Translations under genes and position numbers: made by a program
From: Saccharothrix violaceirubra
Lineage (GTDB): Bacteria; Actinomycetota; Actinomycetes; Mycobacteriales; Pseudonocardiaceae
Length of the DNA: 64,000 nucleotides
Reading direction: 5' to 3'
Assembly (NCBI RefSeq): GCF_014203755.1
Contig: NZ_JACHJS010000001.1
Span: 4,030,001 to 4,094,000 of the forward strand
The notes under the pieces: model-generated
Database searches by the model: none
Seen by the model: the letters and a program-made list of their open reading frames with translations, nothing else
What the model was told of the DNA's origin: nothing
Shown: positions 57,633-64,000 of the stretch, piece by piece
Numbering within the stretch: position 1 is the stretch's first letter
Layout of the letters: every line of letters begins with the position of its first letter

Positions 57633-58423
57633 GGCACCGGACGTCGTTGCGCCACTTCGGGGACAGCCCCTACGCCCTGATCTGGTCGTGGCTGCTGCTG
57701 ATCGGCCTGTTGTTCGTGGACGTGCCGCTGCTCAAGTCCGCGTTGGGTGCCGCGGCGCCCACCGACCACTGGTGGCAGAGCTGGCTCATCGCCGCCGGGT
57801 ACGGCGTCGCGCTCGCCGCGACCACTTGGCCGGCGAGCGTGTTCACGTTGCGCCGCATCGAGCACGGCGAGTCGCGGCACCTCGCGGCGGCCGTCGTGTT
57901 CTGGGTGATCTGGGCCGCGGGCGTCATCGCGTCGTTCGTGTTCCGCCTGCTGCACCCGCAGGGGACGACGTCCGCCGACCAGGACTCGTTCCAGCTCGGC
58001 GAGCAGCCCGTCGAGACCGGGACCGGACCCGATCCCGGCAACGCGGTCGTGCTGACGTTGCTCGTCCTGATGACCGGCGCGGTCGCGTCCGGCATCGCCG
58101 CGCTGGGCGAGGACGACCTGCAACGCCAACGCCGCCGGGCCGCACGCCGGGTGCAGCGGTTGACGTGGCGGACGCGGTGGGCCAACCGGCGTGCCGACCG
58201 GCACGGCAAGGCCATGGAGGTGCAGAAGGACGAGATCGTGCGGATCGAGGGCCGACTGGCGATCGCCGTCGAGCAGACCGTCGGGCTTGCCCGCGGCCTC
58301 AAGCACCACGTCCGGCACACCATCGCCGTGGCGTTGGGCGATCCCCGGGCGACCACGGCCGTCACGCACGCCCCGGACGCCGCACCCGCGGACACCCGAC
58401 CGACCGAGGGGACCACGCCGTGA
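57629..58423 (+). CDS. Polytopic membrane protein of the CHAT operon
   Basis: A 264-residue membrane protein of unknown family. TM helices: ~15-35 (LIWSWLLLIGLLFVDVPLL), ~48-66 (WLIAAGYGVALAATTW), ~84-104 (LAAAVVFWVIWAAGVIASFV) and ~137-157 (AVVLTLLVLMTGAVASGIAA). After the last TM the tail is basic and coiled coil (RQRRRAARRVQRLTWRTRWA, KDEIVRIEGRLAIAVEQTVG), ending Thr/Pro-rich. GTG 57629 overlaps the upstream stop and the stop overlaps the next start, so it is part of one translational unit. Confidence 0.8.
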   Translation: MRHRTSLRHFGDSPYALIWSWLLLIGLLFVDVPLLKSALGAAAPTDHWWQSWLIAAGYGVALAATTWPASVFTLRRIEHGESRHLAAAVVFWVIWAAGVIASFVFRLLHPQGTTSADQDSFQLGEQPVETGTGPDPGNAVVLTLLVLMTGAVASGIAALGEDDLQRQRRRAARRVQRLTWRTRWANRRADRHGKAMEVQKDEIVRIEGRLAIAVEQTVGLARGLKHHVRHTIAVALGDPRATTAVTHAPDAAPADTRPTEGTTP

Positions 58424-59130
58424 GCCAGACCCGCTTCACGATGATCAAAGTCGGGTTCACCACGAAGGTCCGCGAGTGGTGGCACGGTCGGCGCGACGGC
58501 CGGCGCGGCATCCCCGCGGTGGTCGAAGGTCGACCGCTGCCGCACACCCCGCACGAGCGCACGCTGTCCGGCCGCCGCGACGAGGTGGTGGACCGCACGT
58601 TCGAGGACTTCACCCTCCTGGTCCGCCCGGTCGTCGCCGACGTCGAGCGGTGCTACCGGCGGCTCGCGTCCCTGGCGGAACTGCTGGCCGCACGGAAACA
58701 CAGACTGTCCGAACAGGACATTCCCCTGTCGGTGCCGGAACTGGACCGGCGCGGCCAGGGCGAGGACGTGCTGCCCGCGGAGACCGTGCGCACCCGCAAC
58801 CGCACCGACCAGCTCAAGCGCGTGGGGCCGATGCGCGCGGCCGTGGAGGAGACCCGGTCCCGTATCGCCGCGGAGCTGGAACTGTTGGCCCGCCTGGAAG
58901 CCGAGGTGACGGCGGCCCTGCGCGCGGCCCAGTCCAAGGCACTCCAGTACTGCGCCTACACCGACGCCTTACGCGGCCACTACTGGCGTTCGCTGGCCCG
59001 CGTCCACCCCGACCGGGAGGACATCGCCGGTCGCTGGCACCTGGTCCTCCCCCGGGCACCGTGGCTGACCGAGGGCGCCTACCGCGCCGCGCTCGGCCTC
59101 GGCGTGCCCGGCGGGCCCCAGGCCGGTTGA
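58420..59130 (+). CDS. Coiled-coil protein of the CHAT operon
   Basis: A 236-residue soluble protein. The N-terminal ~60 residues are basic (FTTKVREWWHGRRDGRRGIP), followed by FEDFTLLVRPVVADVERCYR and a long helical region (RNRTDQLKRVGPMRAAVEET, LELLARLEAEVTAALRAAQS) and a compact C-terminal domain (YCAYTDALRGHYWRSLARVH, GRWHLVLPRAPWLTEGAYRA). No catalytic motif recognised. GTG 58420 overlaps the membrane-protein stop; the CHAT gene starts 10 bases after its stop. Confidence 0.75.
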   Translation: MSQTRFTMIKVGFTTKVREWWHGRRDGRRGIPAVVEGRPLPHTPHERTLSGRRDEVVDRTFEDFTLLVRPVVADVERCYRRLASLAELLAARKHRLSEQDIPLSVPELDRRGQGEDVLPAETVRTRNRTDQLKRVGPMRAAVEETRSRIAAELELLARLEAEVTAALRAAQSKALQYCAYTDALRGHYWRSLARVHPDREDIAGRWHLVLPRAPWLTEGAYRAALGLGVPGGPQAG

Positions 59131-59140
59131 GAGGACACCC

Positions 59141-62100
59141 GTGGAACCGCACCTGGCGACGTCCTTGTTCGTGCGCCTCGACCGGGGCGAACCGGTCGAG
59201 GCGATCGGTCCCGTGCTCTACGAGGCGGTGTTGGCGGACCAGGAGCCCGACGACGCCACCGTCTTCCTGATCCGCCGCTGCCTCGACACCCTGCCGCCGG
59301 ACCACCCGTGGACCGGTTCCCTGCTGCACCTGCACTCGCTCGCTCTGGTGCGACAGGAGAAGTGGGCCGAGGCGGTCCGGCTCGCCGAGGCGTCGCTCGA
59401 CGCGCCTTTCCCCGTACCGGAGTTCCGCTACGGCGCGATCATCCACTTCTCCGAGGTCCACTGCACCCTGCACGAAGCAGGCGAGGAGGTCGACCTCGAC
59501 CGGGTGATCGGCACGCTCCGCGCCCTCCTCGACCAGGTCGACGAGCCGCACTGTCACGCGATCATCGCCACCCGGTGCGCGTACCTGCTCGCCGCCCGGG
59601 ACACGGGCGAGGACGCGGTCGACGCCGCCCGGATGCTCGACGCCGCGATCCCGGTCCTGCCCGCCGACATGCCGGGCCTGGACGGCACTTTCCGCCTGTC
59701 CGCCGCGATCGCCGCCGAACTCGCCGAACGGACCGGAGACCCGGCACTGCTCGACGCGGCAGTGGAAGCGTTGGACCGGGCCATCGCCTGCACCGGCCAG
59801 CGCGTGGCCGACGTCGAGCAGGACCATGCGACACTCGCCCTGACACTGATCCGGCGATGGCCGGATGAACGCCCAACCGATGTCCGGGATCGGATCGTCG
59901 ACAGCCTCGCCAAGGCCGTCGCGGCGGGATACGACGACCTGTGGCCCTGGTACGGCGGAGAGTTGTGCGCGCGCGGCGAAGCGACGGCCTCCCCGGAAGA
60001 CCTGCGCGTCGGTATCCGCTGGCTCGACCGGTATCTGGCCACCCCCGAGGACGACGGGCTGTCCAGGACCGCGATCCGCACCAACGCGGCGTTGGCGCAC
60101 CGCGCCTTGTGGCAGTCCACCGGTGACCCATCGCACGCGGCGGCGGCGCAGAACCACGCCACCGTTCTGCTGGGTCACGACATCTCGGACGGCGAACGCG
60201 TGGTCATGCACCGGATCCGGTTGGACCCAATGGTCCCGGTATCAGGGCGGGACACGGATCCACCGGTGCTTTCCTGGATCGCGCAGGCACGGGGGTTCGT
60301 CGAATCGACCGACCACCCCGATCTGGAGGCGGTCGCCGCACTGGCCGCCATTGTGACGTTCGTCGAACTGGCGGCGATCGCGTCCGGTGAACTGGCCATC
60401 CGATTGGCCGCCGGGGAGACCTTCGAGTCGATGTTCGGGTCCCTGCTCGACGTCGTGCGGCGCGCACCCGACGAGTACGCGGAGATGGTCACCCTGCTCT
60501 CGGACCTGTACCGCAACTACGATCTTGTGCTCCACGGAGACTCCGACACCGACCACTCCGCAACCTTGGAGGTCCTGAAGCAACACCGCGACGACCCAGA
60601 CTGGGGAGACGAACGTGCGGTGGTGGCGCTGATCTCCACCTTCTTGGGGGTCCGCATCGGCAATCTCGAACTCCTCGACGGCTCGCTGGCCGTGCACCCC
60701 GCCGCCATCGACCTGTTCCGCGCCCTCCACACCGATGCGGGGTTCGAGGAGATCTCGCAGCGGACGATCGAGGCACGGGCAGCGCTGGGTGAGGAGCAGG
60801 GCATCTTCACCGAGTTCCTCGACTACATGGTGGCGATGCTCGGCGAAGGTCCGCTCCCGGAAAATTCCTCTCCGCTCATGCGCCCGTTCCGCACCGCCGT
60901 CGACATTCTGGACGCCATCCGTCGCGACGACATCGACGCCATCCGTGCCGCCTGCCGCCGACTGGACGTCGAGGTCGCCACCACGCCTCGGTCCGCCGTC
61001 CGCCGGCACGACCTCGCGGCGAACGTTCGGGCCATCGCCTACTCCACCCTGGCCACCTTCGACACTGAGGACGCGCACGCAACCCTCACCGCCATAATGG
61101 AGGAAGGCACCCGGTGGGACAGCGCGGTCGCGGACCGCGACCCGGGCATCCTGCCTACCGCCGAGAAACTGGCCTGGCTGCTGCGGCAACGCGGTGGACC
61201 CGGCGACGGGGAACGGGCCCGGCGCGTCGGGTTCGAGATGCTGTTCCTGTCGTGGTGGCGGGTGCTGATGCAGACCAGCGACGACCACGCGCTCGACGTC
61301 GCCCGCACCGCGAGCGCCAACGCCGGGCAGTTCGTCTCCTGGTTCCTCGCCGACGGCGCGCTCGACGACCTCGTGCGCCTGCTCGACGCGAGCCGGGGTC
61401 TGGTGCTCGGCGCGGCGGCCCTGTCCCGCACCGCGTCCGGGAAGCTCACCGCGCTCGGCCACGCCGACCTGGCCGCCCGACTGGCCGCACCGGCCGCAGA
61501 TCCGATCGCGACCGTCGAACTGCGGCACCGGGTGATCCGCGTCCTGGCCGACGCCGATGCGGGCCTCGCCGATCCACCGACCACCGACGCGATCCGGGAA
61601 GGCTTGCGCCGCAACGACTCCGACGCCCTGTGCTACCTCGCGCCGCGCACGGAGCACCACGACGGCTTCCTGCTGCTGGTGCCCGCGGACGGCCCGGTCG
61701 AGGTGCGTGGCCTGGACCTCCCGGCGGCCGACGACATCGAGTCGGCACCGGGCCGCTACGGGATCGCGCTGGACGGGTGGAACCGGGCGGCCACGACGGA
61801 CGGTCCCGAGCACGGGCGGTGGCGCGACGCGTTGGCGGAACTCTGCGCGTGGGCCGGGGAGGCGGTCGGCCGGACCCTGCTCACCGTCCTCGGCGACCGG
61901 ACGCGGGTGGTGCTGGTGCCGATCGGCACGCTCGGGCTGGTGCCCTGGCACGCCGCGTGCCACGACGGCCGACACCTGCTGGAGGACCTGACGCTCACGA
62001 CGGTGCCCTCGGCCCGGGTCTTCCTGGACCTGGTCGACCGGCCCGCCGTGACCGGCACCCCGGTGCTGGTCGGCAACCCCGACCGCCGACTGCACGCGGG

Positions 62101-62707
62101 CGCCCACGAGATCGCCCTGCTGAACCGGCTGCACTACGCGGACGCGGTCTGCCTGGGCCTGCGACCCACGCACCGCAGACCGACGCCGACCTTCCCCGAC
62201 GGGTCGGGCACACCGGAGCAGGTGCTCGCCCGGCTCGGGGAGCCGGTGTCCGTGTTGCACCTCGCGTGCCACGCCCGTGCCGACATGCGCCACCCGCTCG
62301 CGTCCTCGATCACGCTCTCGAACGGCGAACTGTCGGCGCGGACGCTGTTGGGTCTCGAACCCACGGGCACGCTCGCGCTCGGGGTGGTCGCGCTGGCCGC
62401 GTGCGAGACCGGGTCGACGTGGGTCGACCACGACGAGGCGTTGAGCCTGGCCACGACGTTCCTCACGATCGGCGCGCGGTCGGTCGTCGGGTCGCTGTGG
62501 AAGGTGCCGGCGCGCGGGACCACCCGGTTGATGGCGTTGTTCCACCACTTCCTGCGCACGGAACCGCCCGCGACCGCGCTGCGCCGGGCCCAGCTCTGCC
62601 TGCTCGACCCGGACCGCGAACCACCGCCGGCCGCGCTCGGCCTCCCGGCCGGCGAGCACGACCGGGACCCGGCGAACTGGGCCGGTTTCGTCGCGTCGGG
62701 ACGGTGA
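59141..62707 (+). CDS. CHAT-domain protease with long helical repeat region
   Basis: A 1188-residue caspase-family protease. The first ~850 residues are helical and TPR-like (LHLHSLALVRQEKWAEAVRL, GIRWLDRYLATPEDDGLSRT, LLDASRGLVLGAAALSRTAS). The C-terminal CHAT domain (~860-1188) shows PRTEHHDGFLLLVPADG, VVLVPIGTLGLVPWHAACHD, the catalytic His1044 in VLHLACHARADMRHPLASSI and Cys1088 in ALAACETGSTWVDHDEALSL, then TTFLTIGARSVVGSLWKVPA. The dyad is complete. Proteolysis of a partner protein on activation is known for other CHAT systems; here the operon supplies lipoprotein, membrane and coiled-coil partners. GTG 59141 with GAGAGGA upstream. A bidirectional hairpin follows. Confidence 0.92.
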   Translation: MEPHLATSLFVRLDRGEPVEAIGPVLYEAVLADQEPDDATVFLIRRCLDTLPPDHPWTGSLLHLHSLALVRQEKWAEAVRLAEASLDAPFPVPEFRYGAIIHFSEVHCTLHEAGEEVDLDRVIGTLRALLDQVDEPHCHAIIATRCAYLLAARDTGEDAVDAARMLDAAIPVLPADMPGLDGTFRLSAAIAAELAERTGDPALLDAAVEALDRAIACTGQRVADVEQDHATLALTLIRRWPDERPTDVRDRIVDSLAKAVAAGYDDLWPWYGGELCARGEATASPEDLRVGIRWLDRYLATPEDDGLSRTAIRTNAALAHRALWQSTGDPSHAAAAQNHATVLLGHDISDGERVVMHRIRLDPMVPVSGRDTDPPVLSWIAQARGFVESTDHPDLEAVAALAAIVTFVELAAIASGELAIRLAAGETFESMFGSLLDVVRRAPDEYAEMVTLLSDLYRNYDLVLHGDSDTDHSATLEVLKQHRDDPDWGDERAVVALISTFLGVRIGNLELLDGSLAVHPAAIDLFRALHTDAGFEEISQRTIEARAALGEEQGIFTEFLDYMVAMLGEGPLPENSSPLMRPFRTAVDILDAIRRDDIDAIRAACRRLDVEVATTPRSAVRRHDLAANVRAIAYSTLATFDTEDAHATLTAIMEEGTRWDSAVADRDPGILPTAEKLAWLLRQRGGPGDGERARRVGFEMLFLSWWRVLMQTSDDHALDVARTASANAGQFVSWFLADGALDDLVRLLDASRGLVLGAAALSRTASGKLTALGHADLAARLAAPAADPIATVELRHRVIRVLADADAGLADPPTTDAIREGLRRNDSDALCYLAPRTEHHDGFLLLVPADGPVEVRGLDLPAADDIESAPGRYGIALDGWNRAATTDGPEHGRWRDALAELCAWAGEAVGRTLLTVLGDRTRVVLVPIGTLGLVPWHAACHDGRHLLEDLTLTTVPSARVFLDLVDRPAVTGTPVLVGNPDRRLHAGAHEIALLNRLHYADAVCLGLRPTHRRPTPTFPDGSGTPEQVLARLGEPVSVLHLACHARADMRHPLASSITLSNGELSARTLLGLEPTGTLALGVVALAACETGSTWVDHDEALSLATTFLTIGARSVVGSLWKVPARGTTRLMALFHHFLRTEPPATALRRAQLCLLDPDREPPPAALGLPAGEHDRDPANWAGFVASGR

Positions 62708-62733
62708 GGCGGGGGGTGGTGCCCCCGCCTCAC
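62704..62733. terminator. Bidirectional hairpin ending the CHAT operon
   Basis: GTGAGGCGGGGG at 62704-62715 pairs perfectly with CCCCCGCCTCAC at 62722-62733 around 6 bases. It includes the CHAT stop codon and lies 4 bases before the convergent stop at 62737. Confidence 0.8.
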
Positions 62734-62736
62734 GCC

Positions 62737-62856
62737 CTAGTGGTGCCGGAAGAAGAACCGGTCCACCAGGTCGATCGCCCGCACGATCGTCGCGACGATC
62801 ATCACCACGATCCGGACCACGCCGGACCGCTGCTCACGGTTCTTGCGCTCAGCCAC
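62737..62856 (-). CDS. 39-residue membrane-associated mini-protein
   Basis: GTG 62856 opens MAERKNREQRSGVVRIVVMI, continuing with VATIVRAIDLVDRFFFRHH. A basic head is followed by one amphipathic/hydrophobic helix. GGAGGTGGTA directly precedes the start, and the start overlaps the stop of the 26-residue ORF upstream, indicating coupled translation. It is too short for homology judgement; the clean ribosome-binding site, coupling and placement before a shared terminator support it as real. Confidence 0.55.
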   Translation of the reverse strand: MAERKNREQRSGVVRIVVMIVATIVRAIDLVDRFFFRHH

Positions 62857-62929
62857 TACCACCTCCGCACAGGTCGTCCTCGTCGCCGCCGGTCTTCTCC
62901 ACGCCCACCACGTGCCACGTCCGTTCCAT
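62849..62929 (-). CDS. 26-residue peptide ORF
   Basis: ATG 62929 follows GGAAGGAGCGCAGTG, a near-ideal ribosome-binding site. It encodes MERTWHVVGVEKTGGDEDDL ending CGGGSG. The acidic patch with a single Cys and Gly-rich end recalls small precursor peptides, but no modification enzyme is adjacent in the window. It overlaps the next tiny ORF by 8 bases. Confidence 0.45.
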   Translation of the reverse strand: MERTWHVVGVEKTGGDEDDLCGGGSG

Positions 62930-63072
62930 CACTGCGCTCCTTCCGGTCGGGCGGATCGGCCGTCACCGGGAAGCGGTGGGGCGGGCGGTGGCGCCGACGG
63001 TGTGCGCGGGTGCCCGACGCGGCGCAGGCACCGGCGGTCCGTCAGTGCCCGTGGACGAGGAAGGGAGGACCG

Positions 63073-63861
63073 ATGCCGACCGCTTGGGACGGGTACGCGC
63101 GGGTCGACTACCTGCCCGCGCCCGGACGGCTCCAGGTCACGCTGCACACCGTGGAGCCGACCGTCCACCGCCGGCTGCGCGACGGGTTGGCCTGCGCGTT
63201 CGCCGTGGACGGCCGGGCCGGGCCGCCGACGTACGTGGAGATCGACGTCGGAGACGGCCTGACCTACGACACGCGCGTGCTGCTGGCCGGTCCGCTGCTG
63301 GACATCGCGGTCGACCTGGTGGGCGACGGTCCCGCGTCGCGCGAGACCCGGCTGCCGCCGGCCCAGGTCGCGGCGCTGGCCCGCCGGTGGGCGCCGTACC
63401 GGGACTTCGTGCTCGCGCCGGCACCCGCGCCGGTCCGGTCGGGTTCGTGGGCGGACGGGCTGTGGGCGGTGTTCGGCGGGCTGGGCCTGGTCCGCGCGCT
63501 GCGGGCGTTCGTGCCGCCGCCCGAACCCGCGCACCGCGGCGACGAGGTCGCGGCCGAGGAGCACTGGGAGTGGCTCGAACTGCCCGCCGACCTGGCCGCG
63601 GCGGCGGGGGTGGACCGCCGCGTCGGCTGGGCGCCCTACCGGGACGTCGCGCTCGACGGCACGGCCGAGACCGGCTTCATGATCATGGCGGTCCCGGCAC
63701 CGGTGGCGCGGTTGCTGGTCGGGCTCGACGACGGGTCGGGCCGGTGGGTGGCGTTCGCGCCGGACCCGGAGACGCCCGGCCAGGTCTTCGCCGACCTGCC
63801 GTGCGGACCGGACGTCGCGGAGCCCGCGTTGCGGTTCCGCACCGAGGAGGAGGGCCGATGA
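63073..63861 (+). CDS. Conserved hypothetical protein
   Basis: A 262-residue soluble protein with no recognised family. The N-terminal ~110 residues are beta-rich (YARVDYLPAPGRLQVTLHTV, PPTYVEIDVGDGLTYDTRVL) and include LPPAQVAALARRWAPYRDFV. A hydrophobic Trp/Gly segment near 135-160 (WADGLWAVFGGLGLVRALRA) could touch the membrane. The C-terminal part is WEWLELPADLAAAAGVDRRV and GFMIMAVPAPVARLLVGLDD. ATG 63073 with AAGGGAGG upstream. The stop overlaps the next start as ATGA, so it begins a new operon that runs off the window. Confidence 0.75.
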   Translation: MPTAWDGYARVDYLPAPGRLQVTLHTVEPTVHRRLRDGLACAFAVDGRAGPPTYVEIDVGDGLTYDTRVLLAGPLLDIAVDLVGDGPASRETRLPPAQVAALARRWAPYRDFVLAPAPAPVRSGSWADGLWAVFGGLGLVRALRAFVPPPEPAHRGDEVAAEEHWEWLELPADLAAAAGVDRRVGWAPYRDVALDGTAETGFMIMAVPAPVARLLVGLDDGSGRWVAFAPDPETPGQVFADLPCGPDVAEPALRFRTEEEGR

Positions 63862-64000
63862 CCGGGTTCGACCCGACCCCGCTGCGCCGCGTGTGCCAAG
63901 GGGTCGTCGCCGGGCTGCCGGGCGAGGTCCGGGAGCGGTTCGCGCAGGCTTACGAGTCCCCGGACGACCTCGTCGACGCGATGGTGGCCGCGGGCGACCG
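63858..64000 (+). CDS. Hypothetical protein, partial at window end
   Basis: ATG 63858 overlaps the previous stop. The first 47 residues are visible: MTGFDPTPLRRVCQGVVAGL, then PGEVRERFAQAYESPDDLVD and a truncated remainder. Helical, no motif recognisable. The rest lies outside the window. Confidence 0.6.
   Translation, partial: MTGFDPTPLRRVCQGVVAGLPGEVRERFAQAYESPDDLVDAMVAAGD

Noticed and set aside
55816..62707. Zorya-type (ZorAB) defence system
   Set aside because: The OmpA-domain protein is a lipoprotein without the MotB-like TM, there is no ZorA-like MotA protein and no helicase or Mrr nuclease; the effector is a CHAT protease.
1..64000. tRNA, rRNA or riboswitch genes
   Set aside because: No T-arm/GTTCRA context with cloverleaf pairing or rRNA-like stretch was seen by eye; a covariance-model search would be decisive.

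Overview
The window is one stretch of a very GC-rich actinomycete chromosome. Frequent GTG/TTG starts, ATGA/GTGA gene overlaps, DUF397/DUF5753, DUF2510 and an F420-type PPOX protein fit a Pseudonocardiales-like genome (Saccharothrix, Lentzea or Actinosynnema type); the genus is an inference from style, not from a marker gene. No rRNA, tRNA or CRISPR array was seen.

Left end (1-9.4 kb): a peptide-type ABC uptake system (solute-binding lipoprotein cut by the window edge, and a double ATP-binding protein) diverges around a promoter region. Downstream lie an AraC regulator, an N,N-dimethylformamidase-like protein that appears to fuse small and large subunits, a CocE/NonD hydrolase and an aldo-keto reductase, ended by a strong hairpin. 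This looks like one uptake-and-hydrolysis pathway for an amide or ester compound.

9.4-28.6 kb: an intact IS3-family element, a cupin, a BRCT-like protein with a low-complexity tail, a lipoprotein and an MmpL-like exporter. These are followed by a leftward cluster of T5orf172/DUF4041 nuclease-like protein, DUF2510/PH-like protein and a TIR-TM-PQQ receptor-like protein. Ordinary genes follow: DUF4253, PPOX, a serine hydrolase, a NarL-type two-component pair, a secreted C39-like peptidase and a methyltransferase.

28.6-33.3 kb is a decayed accessory zone. It holds a broken XRE regulator, a SLOG-like remnant, and a DddA-like (SCP1.201) cytosine-deaminase toxin with an Imm1 immunity gene. An IS5-family element sits exactly at the overlapping stop codons of the immunity gene and a convergent exonuclease gene.

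33-52 kb is rich in signalling and conflict-type architectures: NB-ARC-TPR, caspase-WD40-TM, a tightly overlapping dynamin-like GTPase / Hsp70-like / unknown / small GTPase operon, an HD hydrolase, a CoiA-like nuclease and a LexA-like repressor.

52.3-55.7 kb is a second decayed zone: an IS30 fragment, integrase/TnpC-like remnants, a second Imm1 gene with a doubly damaged DddA-like partner, and a headless DUF5753 gene beside DUF397. From 55.8 to 62.7 kb runs a six-gene rightward operon: a mini membrane protein, an OmpA-type lipoprotein, a helical protein, a membrane protein, a coiled-coil protein and a 1188-residue CHAT protease. It ends in a bidirectional hairpin. Two tiny overlapping leftward ORFs and the start of another operon close the window.
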